From NCBI GenBank assembly GCA_002104935.1, contig MCGT01000023.1, forward strand, positions 1 through 64,000: a stretch of 64,000 nt of DNA. The letters run 5' to 3'. Shown piece by piece: positions 10,611 through 23,585 of the stretch. The translations under genes were made by a program, and so were the position numbers. Positions within the stretch are counted from its first letter, which is position 1. Each line of letters starts with the position of its first letter. Origin of the DNA: Hesseltinella vesiculosa. Lineage: Eukaryota > Mucoromycota > Mucoromycetes > Mucorales > Cunninghamellaceae. The notes under the pieces were generated by a model. The model ran no database searches. It was not told the origin of the DNA and worked only from the letters and a program-made list of their open reading frames with translations.

Positions 10611-11134
10611 CCAATGACGATGTATTAGCGGTGATAAAAATGCTCGACTAAAAACGAAAAGGCAGCTGCTCACAGGAACGGGTATAAGAATTCTTCAGGG
10701 GTGGGGGTCAGCGTCGAAATCTTCAGCATTTATTACTAATCCGGTAAAGCAAGCAAGACACTGCCGAAGTCTGTTCGTTTTCATTGTTCTTCCCAAGCAA
10801 AAACATAAAATTTAATGTAAGGTTCATGATATGAACTGGCTCGAAGCAGCATTCAGAATGATACGATCAAGCATGCTTTTGAGAGATATGCGTGTAGGGA
10901 AAAACTCGTTAAATTAAAGTAAAACTTGCCAATCATTCTCATAACCTTAATTTACTATTTTCTGTGACAAATCCAAATCTCCGTTGAAAAAGCCAATGGG
11001 AAGTTTGGAGCGTGCATTGAAATAAAAGCAATTGTGGGGCACACTCTCCTTCGCTCTTTTTGCAGTTTTTCCCTCCTTTTTTTTTTTTTTTTTTTTTTTT
11101 TTTTGAAAAAACCACTCTTTACATCTATCGTGCC
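10611..11134. other. Intergenic region, APC2 terminator to ligase promoter
   Basis: No gene is seen. It holds the APC2 3' flank and the promoter of the next gene. A run of about 27 T residues (about 11077-11104) lies only 30 bp before the ligase start codon. Confidence 0.6.
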
Positions 11135-13477
11135 ATGGTTTTTTACTCTACTCGACGCCCCACCGAAATCCCTGTTACTGGTGTTGTTGATTTTATTTTT
11201 GAAAACCGTAATCGCATCCCCGATAACAAGCGACTCTTGATCGATGCCAGCAGTAATGATACTTTAACCTTTGGCCAAATCAAGCAGCAAACCCTTCAGT
11301 TTGCCGCTGGCTTACAAGATCATTGCCAATTTAACCGTGGTGATGTGATGGCTATATTTGCACCCAACATGGTAACAGCAACATAGCAAAAATATAAGAA
11401 AATAAGGAGTGGCTCTGGGATACGTGAAGCGGAAACCATGGGCGCGCTCAGAAGATCATTTGCACGCGCTCATCTTTCAACTGTTTTGATAGATGGATTA
11501 CAGCATTCCCTTTCTTGGAGCACTTGCTGCAGGTATGCAGGAGAGCGACATGTCCAAGCAGCAGACAAACTAACTGCGCCCCCTTTTTTTTGTTCAGGCG
11601 GCACGGTAACAACAGCAAATCCTGCTTACACTGCTCGTGAACTACTACATCAATTGTCACTTTCCTCGGCCAAGGTGATTGTCTGTACTGTGGGGAACGC
11701 ACCTGTCGCCCTGGAGGCTGCAAACCAAGCCGGAATCTCTCCCTCGAACGTATTTGTCTTTGGCAAGACTGCTTCCCCGCTCGGTCCTCGACCTTATTCT
11801 CAAGTGTTACTCGGCGGCCGACAGCTCGAAAAGCCAATGGCGATCCACAACCCTCTTGATGAAGTCAGCGTCATGTGTTTTTCATCAGGAACCACCTCCA
11901 TGCCCAAGGGTGTAATGACTACGTAAGGCTTTTGGCCCATGTACATTTATCAGGTAGACTGATGTATTTATTCGCTGTTTTCATCTCAATTACAGGCATT
12001 CTAACATCACATCTAACATCCTGCAACTTGATGCCATGCTATATCCCTTTATCAAGTCTCCCTCTGACCATCTTTTGGGTAAAAAAAAAAAAATAACAGC
12101 AAAAAAAGAGAATGTATCCCTAATTTTTCTTCCTTCGTCATCGGCCAGCCACACTTCCATTTTTCCATATCTATGGTTTGGTTGTAGTCATGTTTATGGC
12201 TTTGTACTGGGGTAACCCTTTGGTGGTCATGTCATCATTTGATTTAGTTCAGTTCTGTGAAACTATTCAAAAGCACAAGATCAAATTTGCCTCTGTGGTA
12301 CCTCCCATCTTGGTGCTCCTGGCAAAACAAGACCTGGCCAGCAAGTACGATCTCAGCTCTTTGCAAACCCTGATGTCCGGTGCTGCTCCCCTTACAACAG
12401 AGCTCACCGAAGAAGTCATGGCACGATTCCCCCAAGTCACTGTTATTCAAGGCTATGGCCTGACCGAAACCTCTCCAGTCTTGACTGTATCTCCCCATGA
12501 AATCGTTCGTCATGGTAAAAAGCAGAAAGGCAGCCTTGGTATGGTTGATCTGATTCTTACCGGTATTTTATTTTATTTTTTAACGTGAATAGGTACGAGC
12601 GGCATGTTGCTTCCCAATATCACGGCCAAAATCGTGAACGAAGAAGGAAAAGGTATACAGCCCAGGGGCATATGTACAAGCTCATTTCATTTCATTGTAG
12701 AGGTCGGCGTTGGTGAACGTGGTGAGCTGTGGGTAAAGGGACCCAACATCATGAAGGGCTATATCAAGAACCCCAAGGCTACTGCGGAGTGCATTGATTT
12801 TGAAGGTGACTGATGCATCTATCGGCATTCATGATGGCTAACAATTCGGTCGGTTTTGCATGGTAGGCTACTTCCATACAGGCGATGTGGCCATCATTGA
12901 CAAGGACGGCTTTGTTTCGATTGTCGACCGAATCAAGGAATTGATCAAGTACAAGGGATTCCAGGTAAGCATGGTCGAAGGAGGGGCAATTTTTAATATG
13001 GATTGGTGTGTTTCTGTTTCTCATCCTCTTTGTTTAGGTGCCTCCTGCTGAGTGAGTACCTGTTGGAATGGAGCTTGTCTTAGAAAACAAAAGATGTCTA
13101 ATACCTAATTTCTCTACCTCGTTTAGATTGGAAGGCTTGATGGTAAGCACCATGGCTAAATTGTGCTGCGCAATTCACTTTTTTTTTATTGATAGCTTGC
13201 CTCGCCCATGATTGCTGACTGTGCTGTGATTGGTGTTTACGATAAAGAACAAGCGACAGAAATTCCCTGTGCCTACGTTGTTTTGAAGCCAGACTACGCT
13301 GCCTCTGATGAAACCGCCAAAGTCATTCAGAAGTTTGTAGCCGATCAAGTTGTCAATTATAAGCAAGTGCGTATTGTGCGATTTGCCAAGGAGATTCCCC
13401 GCAGCGCCGCTGGCAAGATCCTTCGTCGTATCCTCCGCGACGAAGCCAACAAATTGGCCACCAAGGCCAAATTGTAA
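11135..13477 (+). CDS. 4-coumarate:CoA ligase-like acyl/aryl-CoA synthetase
   Basis: A member of the AMP-forming (ANL) superfamily: it activates a carboxylic acid with ATP and transfers it to CoA. Seen in order: [14 protein letters not shown] start, the P-loop [11 protein letters not shown] (about 11880-11915), [20 protein letters not shown] (about 12450), the GELWVKG motif, [30 protein letters not shown] (about 12865-12955), and the catalytic-lysine motif [10 protein letters not shown] near the C-terminus. About ten or eleven exons include two micro-exons of 14 and 16 nt (13038-13051, 13127-13142). The last residues are AKL, a plausible PTS1, so a peroxisomal location is inferred. Substrate cannot be read from the sequence. 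It is convergent with a FUSC-like gene, and a paralogue lies at 21467-23469. Confidence 0.88.
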
Positions 13478-13695
13478 ACAGGACCCCCCCCCCCCTAAAT
13501 TATGCTGCTTTCATTATTTCGAGAGAATACAATAGAATCTTCTCCAACGACAAAATCGAACGACACGTCGAGGAGGTTTGAAAGAATGGGAAATGTACGG
13601 GTCAGGCCGATGAACCCGAAGCCCGTTGACCGACGGCTTTATATATAGGGGGAGAGGGCTATGAATACAAGTAATTAGGGCAGAGAGAGATGAGT
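13478..13695. other. Convergent 3' spacer
   Basis: About 220 bp between two converging stop codons, with a C-run (about 13484-13495) and a TATATATA-like stretch near 13640. No gene. It probably holds both polyadenylation regions. Confidence 0.5.
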
Positions 13696-16600
13696 TTAAG
13701 CATGGAGAGTCAACCACAGCTCGGGGTCTTCGGTCCCAACCAAAATGGTCACCTCTCGGAGTAAACTTTGCAGCTCAGTGACAAAGGCAGAGCCATTCAT
13801 CATGTAGGCGCCGTATGCGGTGAGGGAAGGGTCGGCCAGGTCTTGCTGCTGCAGAGATATTTGATGCTCCAGGACACGGGCAAACCGCTGTCTTGCTGTA
13901 GAAGGTGGCATCATGTACGGAGGCAAGGCTGATTTCGAAGAAAGAGTGGTCGAGATCAATTTTAAGGTGGTCATGATGGCTGCAAACTGGAAGAGAGAGA
14001 GAGAAAAAAAAAAGGAGGCGTCAACAGTTGACTAAAACACGTCGCTTACAAACGTACATATTCACGTCGTTCTGTCAGCATTGTCTGGGCAATCTTGTCT
14101 CGCCATGGATTTTCAATATCGCGGACAGAGTAGGCCTGCACCATTTGCAATGAAAGGATGAGCCTGGCTGTCGTCCTTTTTTCCTTATTTTTTAAAGTTA
14201 CCATGCCAACAATGAGATCTGCAAGATTGTCTACGGTTTGCACAAGGGCGGCATAGTGTTCAAAAGGGAACTTTCCACGCAATGGTGGTTCATATTTAGT
14301 GTGGGCCAGCAGGTTACGTTCATCGGCGATTTGGCGTCGAATCTTGACACACAGTTTCATAAAAGCCTTTTTCAGTTTCGTGGTATGCTCGAATTTCTTT
14401 CCTGGAGCGGCAATTTCGGCCGTGATAATGCTGTAAAGACGGCCGATGTCATTGACGGTCACTGCCAGCCGTTTGCGTAACTCGATGCGACCTTGAACGG
14501 GTGCCGGGATAGCTAAGAGCACGCCAGTAGCTCCAAGACCAAGTACGATCAGCAAGAGACGCTTTACGTTGGTATTCAAAAGAAATAACCTAGTTAGAAG
14601 GCACTCGAGCAAATGTGCGAACCCGGGTTTACCTTGCCAGCAATGATATAGACAGTCTCGGGTGGTCCGGTTTGGACGCTATTGAATGCATAGATTACGA
14701 CCAATAGCATGGTAATGTTGGACATCAAGGCGGCCACACGATACACGGAGCTGTGGAAGAAGATGTGGTAGTGAGGCACAAAGAGAATGAAGAGGACAAC
14801 AGCCAGGGCATATGGGTTGCCTTGACAAATTTCCCATACGGCAATGCCCAGCACTGCACCAACCACACTTCCAAGCACACGGGCGATTATCCTGCAAGAT
14901 GGAAAAAAAAAAGGTCAGATACCAACAGATACCAATCTCCAAGGTGAAATGTCACGTCGATTCGTTTTACCCAAAGTAAAATAGCCCAGAGGTTGGGAAT
15001 GACCAAAGACAAAGAGTGATCATGGCCCATTGTCCTAGGAAAAAAAAAGAGAGAAGATGAGGCTTTCTTTTTTTTTTTTTTTTTTTTTTTGTGCAAAAGT
15101 AGTACCTCGCCATTCATTGTACCATCCAGCATTAGCAGGCATCCATGCAGGAATGGCAAGCAAACAGATTCCCACGGCCGTTTTCAGTGCAAACAGGGTG
15201 TCAATGCTGCCAAACCAAGCGAAGAATCTGTACAGCACACTAAAGACCTGCTCTGTGCAGGTGGCAGGCGGGTCGACATCAGGATCGGTGGCCAGCGGGC
15301 GGTAGTGGGAGACCAAGGGACCGCTGCTGGCGCCGCGCATCATGTTGGTAGGAACACGTGAGGCAAAAGCGTGGGCTGCGGATTCCTTGGTGCTGCTACG
15401 GTCGAGGTCTGGCTTTGTCATGGTGCGCACAAGGTCGAGATCGGAGTAGTCGGCGTTGGTCCGGTTGGAGGTGATCGTCTGGACGGACATCAGGGGGACG
15501 GCAGCCCCAACAGCCGATGAGGATGCGCCAGGCGTATGTGAACTGTCAGTGGCGGTGGCGGCAGAGTCGACAGGAGAGCTGAGCAGCCATTTCTTCAGGG
15601 ACATGGTCGGCCAGTAGATCTGACGGGTGGTGCGCTTAGCGGTAGCCTTTTGGGTGTCTGTGGCCAACTCAATGGTGTACTTTGCAAAATCACGGAGCCC
15701 TTGCTGATATAAAAAGACGAGGAACATTGGCCCGGCGATGGTTTGGATGCTGCTGTCACTATGGATTCCATTGACATTGTCCGAGGTCAAGGACGGCAGG
15801 CCATGAACATACACTTCTTCCTTTTGGCCACTGAGCGTGGGGGCGATGATCTTCATGTAGTAATCCAAACCACACGTCTTTTGCTCGGCGAAGAATCGAT
15901 CGAGTGAATGCTTCAAGTCGTTCAGGGCGACGTCGAGCTGTTGAGCTGCCTCGAGCTGGTCTTCTTTGCTGGTTGAGGAGGAGAACAGGCGAGGAAACGG
16001 CCAAAGGATCGAATTGAGTTTGGAGCGAGGGCGAGGCATGAACACGGCCAGGCAGGTTTGGATCTTGTCAAGGCAGCTGACGAGATTTTCGGTCAGCTTG
16101 GTGCTGGGCTCCTTCATCAAGGCCACGCTTTGTTCAAAGGCGGCGAAATACTTGGGGTCGGCGTCTTTACGCAGCTCTTTTTCCATGATGTTGCTGAGCC
16201 CCAGGCAGTGCATGCCAGGGTACATGTGTTTGACTGAGCGAGTAAAGTGCGAGATGTCCCGGTTCGAGAGTCGGCTGAAGATGACTTCGCGTTGAACGGC
16301 GTGCTTACAGTCGATCAGTAGCAGGATATCGCCATGGATGCGAGAGTGCAGGGTGGGGAGTGACGTTGCGCCGGCCTTTTCTTCTACATCCAAGAAGGCT
16401 GTGGAGTTTTCATGGACAAAGAGCTTGAAGCCGCTCAGAACATTGTTGAGCACACCCAGATAGTTTTCCACGCTATCCTCGGGCCAAATCAGGTAGTTGA
16501 CTGCAAGGGATAGAGCACCGGCCAACGCAATGGGCGTCAAAAAGAGCCACTATATAAATAATAAAGCTGAGTCGGACCGCTTGCTATGGTGCTATTGTGA

Positions 16601-17480
16601 ACGTTTATTACAGCGATGTTGGTGCTAAACGTTGGTAAATAGGCGCCGTCCGTCATGGAAAACTTGTTAAAAAAAATGAGGGTGAGTATCTGGCAATGGA
16701 TTATCCAGAGTTTACTGTGAGCAGAATGCAGGCATTCACACTGGCAAAGTTGGCTGGGAAGAATGACACAGGAGAGACGGTCAGTGTGGTGATCTTTTAT
16801 ATATATATATTTTTTTTGGCCAAGGTCAGTGTAGGGTTTGGGGGTCTTACCCTTGGGAAAGTTCATGCGAAGGTAGTTGAGGAAGAAGGAGCCGATAAAC
16901 AGGAAGATAGCCAAGATGGCTGAAGGGCCAGCCTGCAAAGGAACTGGGTTGCTGTGGTCCCGTGCCAAATTTGACAGGTAGATGCCAAGCAAGCTCCACA
17001 GTGCTGCTATGAAAGCGCCCAAGGTACCTAGCAGAGAAATACCCTGGTGAGCAATGCGGCATTCGATTTTCTTTGCTCTAAACTTACCATAGATGACAGC
17101 CTACCCGACGGCCCAGAGCGATGAAAAATAGAGGTGAGTCATTTTTTTTCCACGCTCTTTTGAAGCTTGTACCTCCGTCTGGACACCTGCATAAAGCAAT
17201 GGAAGGGAAGTATGTTTAGTGCATTGGCATTTACACCTAGTACATGTTGTTTATCTTTACCATAAGTTCGTACAGGAAAATAAAAGATAGCCACAACTGC
17301 CGTCAGCAGCACAGAATCGCCAACGACATTACGTAGGTAACTGCTTAGGCAAAATACGACGGCAATCAGCAATGCAATGGAAGCTTTGAGATCCTTTTTA
17401 AGCTGGCCGAATGTCGGTAGACTTGCATGTATCCGTTCCTTCAATGATGGCTTTTGTTTATTTCCAAGGTCATCGGACAT
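13696..17480 (-). CDS. Aromatic acid exporter/FUSC-like membrane protein (DUF2421 type), copy 1
   Basis: A large multi-exon membrane protein of roughly 1000 residues. From the N-terminus it shows MSDDLGNKQ, then FGQLKKDLKASIALLIAVVFCL (TM), an IFYFPVRTYG phrase, and further TM helices (LGAFIAALWSLLGIYL, LAIFLFIGSFFLNYL). NYLIWPEDSVENY precedes a long cytosolic helical region. A second membrane half follows (DTLFALKTAVGICLLAIPAWMP, VLGSVVGAVLGIAVWEI, LLLIVLGLGATGVLLAIPAPVQGR), then a soluble tail with ADERNLLAHTKYEPPLRGKFP. This two-half layout matches the fungal 'putative ER transporter 6TM/DUF2421' and fusaric-acid-resistance-like families; export of aromatic or other organic acids is inferred from the family, not shown. 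Start chosen at ATG 17480, since upstream codons look like leader. The tandem paralogue follows upstream at 17825-21319. Confidence 0.8.
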
Positions 17481-17824
17481 AGCAAAACAACAAAATAAAA
17501 AGTGGGGAAGAAAAGAACAAATGAAATCTTTATTTTTTTTTTTTGTTTCGCTGATCTGGCTCCGACTCGAAATGAAAACTTTTCGTTCACAGCATTTTGA
17601 CAGAAATACCCGTCTGTGGGAATATGAAAATAGAAGTATTCTAACCTTAAATACCACCTCTTGAAAATCAAAAAATCAAAAAAAGAAAAAAGAAAAAAGA
17701 AAAAAAAAAGCATGATTGTATTAGAAGGATGATCTATATCTACCAATTAGCAAAGCTGTACTGAAACAAGGGGGGAGGGGATACATACGACTACATGAGG
17801 CGCAAGAAGGTAATAAGATCATCG
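17481..17824. other. Spacer between tandem FUSC-like genes
   Basis: About 345 bp, AT-rich with several A-runs (about 17680-17710). No gene. It must contain the promoter of the downstream (leftward) copy and the 3' end of the other. Confidence 0.5.
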
Positions 17825-20800
17825 CTAGGTATGCATAGCAAGCCATTCCTCGGGATCCTCGGTGCCAACCAGCTCAGTGACTTCCTCCAGAAGCAGCTGG
17901 ACTTCGTCGATAAACGCGGAGCCATTCATCATATACGACCCATACGGTGTCAAAGACGGTTGGTCCATATCGCCGTGGTGCAACGAAAGCCGATGCTGCA
18001 GAACTTTGGCATATTTCTGCTTGGCAGCCTGAGGTGTAGGCATGTATGGTGGCAAGGGTGCTTTCGATGCCAAGGCAGATGAGATCAATTTCAGATTTGT
18101 CAATATCAACACAAGCTATACAAGCAAAATGGGGCAAAAGATGAGGATCGCTGGTATGACAAGATACCATTTTAGGTTGCACTTGCATAATCCCGCCGCT
18201 CATTCACCATCGCTGCTGTGATCTTCTCGCGCCATTGATTATCCATTTCTTGAAGCGTGTATCCCTAAGATAAAAAAGGATGATATGAGCGAGTCCCTGC
18301 TATTTTTTTTTTTTTTTTTTTTTTTTACCATGCTTATGACGAGATCAGCCAGATTGTCAACAATTTGTACAATGTTGGTATATCGTCGAAGAGGGAACTT
18401 GCCACGCAAAGGTGGTTCATATTTTGTGTGGGCGAGCAGATTACGCTCATCAGCAATTTGGCGCCGAATGTCTAGGGCCAATGTCTTGAAGGCTTTCAGC
18501 TTGGTAAGTGATCGTTTGGCACTGGTACTGTAGATGATGCTATACATTCGACTAATGTCTTGGATGGTCACAGCCAATCGCTTGCGTAACTCTGTACGAC
18601 CTTGCATAGGCTCAGGAATCGCCAAAAGAACGCATGCAGCCGCCAAACCAATCATCACCATCAAAAGTCTCTAAAGTCGAAGAAATGAAAAATGAGCTAC
18701 ATAGCCAATGTATAAGCCATCTTACCTTGCCAGCAATAATCCACACTGGCTGGGAGATGCCCTGCACGGAGTAGATATAGGCATAGATCACGACAAGCAC
18801 CATGGTGATCTTGGCCAGTAACGCGGCCACGCGGTAGACAGCGTTGTAGAAAAACACGTGGTAGAGAGGAATAAACAAGACAAAGCAGACCACGGTGACG
18901 GCGTAGATGTTTTCTCGGCAGATCACCCAAACAATAATCCCCAGTACAGCTCCAACGATACTTCCTAGCATGCGAATATATGTACTATGGTGAAGTTGTT
19001 GATGATGATAAAAAAAAATTATAAAAAAGCTGCTGATTCAACGCGGCCGTCGCCGCCTTCTCCCTCCATGCTCTACGTGATATTGTTTACCCAAAGTAAA
19101 ACACGCCTGACGTCTGAAAGGTCCACACGCCAAGGGTAATCACTGACCATTGACCTATAAGGATAAAATAATTAGGTTTTGAGCAGAAAGGTGAGCAATG
19201 ACTTGCCTCGCCAATCATTGTACCAGGCTGCATTGCTGGGCATCCAAGCCGGAATGCAAAGGAGAACGGAGCCAAGCGAGACCTTGAGGGCAAAAAGGGT
19301 GTCCAGCTCTTTCGTCCAGCAAAAGAAGGTATGGAGATGGTCAAACACATGCTCGAGTCTGGTGCTTGCTGGTTCGACATCAGGATCAAAAGGCCGGTGA
19401 TGGCGACGAGGGGCAGAGGTTTGCCGCCGGGTGCGGGTGCGCACAAGCGAGATGCCGTTCATATTTGCGCCTGAGACCGGGGCAGCATTGGAAACAGCAG
19501 CAGGGGTGCTTGCAGTGGTGTCAACCGAGAGTGTGCTGGTGGATAGCCATTTCTTGAAGGTCATTGTGGGGAAGTGAAGACGTCGGCTGGTGCGATTGGA
19601 GGTGATGGTTTGGACAGTGGTGGCCATTTCTAGTAAGCGTTTGGACAATGTGCGCAAGCCGTGCTGGTATAGAAAAAGCAAGAAGAGAGGACCGAAGGTG
19701 GGGTCAATAAAGCTAGCTGGATCTTTCTTTTCACCAGTGTGGGTATCACAAAAGGAGGCTGCAAAAGGCTGGGGTTTGTTTTCGCTTGCCTCGGGGATAG
19801 CAAGAGTGGCCATGTAGTCTGAACCGCACGCGCTTTGCTCTGTGCAAAATTGATCTAGTGAATGACGTAGTTCCTGTGCAACTTGCTCCAGCTGATGGGC
19901 TGCAGCTTGATGGGCTTCAATGGTGGGACCGGAGGACAGACTGAGGAGCCGAGGGAATGGCCACAAGCACGCATTGAGCACAGATCGGGACCGAGGTAAA
20001 AAGAGGGCAAGGCAGGCTTCCATCTTTTCAATACAAAGCAACATGTCCTTGGCAAGTTGGTGGCCAGGGTCTTTCATCTGCTGGATACCATGGTCAAAGG
20101 CATTGAGGTCAAGAGTGCTAGAGTGGGAGCGAAAGGTCTTTTCGGAGATATTACTGAGCCCCAAGTCATGCATGCCTGGGTAGAGATTCTTGATATGGTG
20201 GGTCAAGCGTGAGATATCTCGGTGAGAGAGCTTGTTGAACAGGACTTCGCGCTGAACGGCATGCTTGTAATCGACCAGCAGCAGAGTGTGTTCGTCCAGC
20301 TGACACTTCAAGACTGGGAGTGAGTGTGTGCCAGTCTGGTGCGCTTGTAGGTCCAAGAAAGCTTCTGCATTTTCCTTGATAAACTCCTTGCCTGTAGTCA
20401 GAACCTTGCAGAGGAGAATGACGTAGTTTTCCACGCTGTCATCTGGCCAGATCAGGTAGTTGACGGCCAAGGCAAGTGCTCCAGTCACCGCAAACGGAAG
20501 CAGGAAGGTCCACTACACAAGGCGTAAAAATGAGGGGTTTTTTTTTATCTCTCTGTGGGTGGCATACCGTGATTTCGGTTGAAAATACAGGGTAACTGGC
20601 AGATTCAGTCATTGTGAACTACAGAGTAAGATTAGAGATAGAAACCGTGGGGGTGAGCTATTGTCACCTACGCTTAGGATGATAAACCCGTTGATAGCTG
20701 GGAAGATGCCTGTAAAAAAGAAAAAAAGAAAAAAAAGTCAGCCACTGTAGTTGCAGACCTTTGGGGACAGGATGGCACCTTTGATGGTCTTCACACGTAG

Positions 20801-21319
20801 ATAGGTGAGCCAAAAGCAAGGAAGAAAGAAGAAGACCGCAAAAACCGCACTTGGGCCAGGTTGAACAGGCTGGGGATTGCGCGGATCTCTAGCACAGTTA
20901 GCCAAGTAGGATCCCAGAAGGCTCCACAAGGCACAGACGAGGGAACTCAATGTGCCCATGACGATTGCCTACAGCGAAAGAAGAACAAGCAAAAAAAGGT
21001 GAATAAAGTGGGTACGAAAAAAGGGTTTCCTCGATCTACCTCGGTTTGAATCCCTATGTAAAAAAAAAAAAAAGAAGGGTGTGATGAGTTTCTTATTGGT
21101 AATTGAGAGCTCAGACTTACCATAAGTTCGTACTGGGAAATAAAAGATCATGACTATCGCAACCAAGATCACGCCCTGACCCGTGACATTGGCAAGATCT
21201 TGATCAAAGCAAAAGACAAGAGCGATCAGCAAGGCGATGGATGCCTTGAGGTCTTTTTTGAGTTGAGGGAACGGCGGTAGCCAAGAATGTACCCATTGCC
21301 AAACGGCCCTGACCGCCAT
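17825..21319 (-). CDS. Aromatic acid exporter/FUSC-like membrane protein (DUF2421 type), copy 2
   Basis: Paralogue of the neighbouring gene, with the same order of landmarks: PQLKKDLKASIALLIALVFCF, IFYFPVRTYG, ALALAVNYLIWPDDSVENY, HAVQREVLFNKLSHRDIS, LYPGMHDLGLSNI, DTLFALKVSLGSVLLCIPAWMPSNAAWYNDWRG, a second membrane half starting LGSIVGAVLGIIVWVI, ADERNLLAHTKYEPPLRGKFP, and the tail ending LVGTEDPEEWLAMHT before TAG. By eye the two proteins are about half identical, so the duplication is old. Like copy 1, it is interrupted by many short introns, several containing long A/T runs (for example 18302-18326). The function (membrane export of organic or aromatic acids) is a family inference. Confidence 0.8.
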
Positions 21320-21466
21320 GGGATGGTGTGGATTTAGATGTAGTAAACGTTGAAAAAAATACTTTTTTTGTTTCAGATGGTTTTCATGCAGAGCGGAGAA
21401 TCAAAAACATCGGAATGGCACAAAATCGGATTCGTCATTTCATTTTGATTTATTGTGGAAGGTTTG

Positions 21467-23469
21467 TCAAAGTCTGGCCTTTTGTGTTTCCATGGTTTGA
21501 TCCTTTTTGACCCATTCTTTGACAAGGCGGCGCAGGATTTTCCCGGAATTACTCTTGGGAATGGTGTCGACAAAATGGACCCCGGCACCCAAGCGTTTGT
21601 ATGAAATGACTCTGCTTTGGACGTACGTTTGTAATTCGAGAGCCAAGGCTTTGGTTGGTTCGTAACCAACTTGAAGCACCACATAGCCTCGGGGGTATTC
21701 GGTAGCCTTGGCATGGTTGTACACCCCAACCACACAGCAATCCGCCACAGCTGGATGGCTCAACAACAAGGCTTCTAGTTCTGAAAGAATTTGGTAAGAC
21801 ATTGTCCCATCCACGAAAAAAAAGGACCTACCGGCAGGTGGTACTTGGTTGCCATTGGTTTTGATCAATTCTTTGATGCGATCCACAATGTAAAATTCTT
21901 GGGTCTTGCTATTGTAAACGGCAACATCACCTGTGCGCATCCATCCATCTGGTGTAAAGGTAGTTTGGTTGGCCACTGGGTTACGAATGTAGCCTTTCAT
22001 TTGAAACGGGCCACGCATCAGCAATTCTCCACGCTGATCATCGCCAAGTTCTGAAGAAGAAGAAAAAAAATTGGTCAGCTGAATTCCCACCTAGGTTGGC
22101 CCACTTACCATTGTCAAATTCGTCCACGATCTTGACTTCTCCATGAGACACAAGTCGCCCAGTGGCACCAACATCACCTCCGTTCACTGATTGATATATA
22201 AAACCGCTATTCGTTTCGGTTAGACCATAACTGTCGGATCCAAAAGCCAGGAACAATGTCAGCGGTTCGGGGCACAGACTACATTTTCTTTTTGTCTTTC
22301 TTACCCTTGTCGTACAGGGACAGGTATCCGCTTGTGAATTTCGTCAATGTGCTCTTTGCTCAAGGGAGCTAGCCAAGGAAAAAAAATGAGATTTGCTGTT
22401 TCCTGAATAGACTCTTCTTATGTACCTGCGCCAGAAGTGATCAAACGAATTGAGGATAAATCGTACTTGGGGACCAAGGGCGATTTAGACAGCAGCACCG
22501 CGATAGGAGGGACGAGGGTGGCAATGGTGATCTTGTGCTTTTCGACGAGTTCCAAGTATTTTTGCAATTCGAACTTGGGCATGATGACCACTGGGATCAA
22601 CCCATACATGGCCCTGAGCAGCAGGGTGGTCAGACCAAAGATATGGAAGAAAGGCAGAAAGGCAAGCATGCGATCGTCTTCACCCATCACACCGTCTTCC
22701 CGTTCAAACGTCATGACACACAGCAACTGTGACACAAAGTTGCGATGGGTCAGCATGCATCCTTTTGCTTGGCCACTGGTCCCGCTAACAAAAGCAAGTC
22801 AACGACACTGGGAAGAGTCAGCCAAATTTACCTGGAAAACATGATAAATGCCAAATCGTTGTGGGGATCAATTTGACGGTTGGGGAATGGAATTTCACGA
22901 TTTGAACGGACCTGGCCCAGACTTTGGTAACCATGACAGGGTGTGTCGCCAAAGACAAACACGCGGTCTTGATTGATATTGTTACGAGTAGCCGCAACAG
23001 AGATCAATGGCAGCAGCTCTGGGACGGTGACAATCGCGCTAGCTCCAGCTGTATGTAACAAATGATGGCATTCTTCCACAGTGTAGTTGGGGTTGCTAAA
23101 GTAAAGCGAGACAAAGAAAAGATCAGCATCGACAGGGGAAAGGCGCGAGGGAATGCCCTACCCAGGGCTAACAGTAAGACCTGCTGCCAGTAGCGAGAAG
23201 TAAAGGACGGCATGATCGTATTGATTTGGGGCAAACACAGCCACGACTTCGTTCTTTTCCAGGCCAACAGTGTCTTGCCAACCCTTGGCCAAACGTCGGG
23301 ACTGCGTCCGTACTTGTTCAAAAGTCAAACTGCGATCGGAAAAAGCATCGATCAGGACCTTGCGATCATGAGGTAGTTTAGCATTGAATTCATTGTCACC
23401 AAAGATAAATGAGAATATATCCAAGTTGGGGATCGTTACAGGGTGACATGTTGATTTGTAAATCACCAT
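21467..23469 (-). CDS. 4-coumarate:CoA ligase-like acyl/aryl-CoA synthetase, second paralogue
   Basis: AMP-forming CoA ligase on the minus strand. It starts at ATG 23469 (MVIYKSTCHPVTIPN, parallel to the [14 protein letters not shown] start of the other copy). The P-loop SGTSGQAKGCMLTHRN is split by an intron near 22790. FLPFFHIFGLTTLLL, a YGLTETNSG segment (about 22220), GELLMRGPFQMKGYIRNP and [31 protein letters not shown] follow, with the catalytic Lys region SNSGKILRRLVKEW near the end. The P-loop deviates from the usual TTGxPKG as TSGQAKG, which keeps the Lys. The C-terminus ARL is a possible weak PTS1. The intron after VPPA corresponds to the region carrying micro-exons in the other paralogue. 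Substrate unknown. Confidence 0.86.
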
Positions 23470-23585
23470 AGTCTCTTCAAAAAAAAAAAAAAAAATGTGT
23501 GGGGTAAAAAGGGAAAGAGTTTGAAAAAAGTCCCCTTTTTTTATGTAGGCACAGGGATAAAAAACCACCCAATAAGTGGGTTTGT

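Noticed and set aside
15035..15110. Extra N-terminal/C-terminal reading through a T-run in the FUSC-like gene (poly-Lys)
   Set aside because: The A/T run lies in an intron. The protein continues after a splice site.
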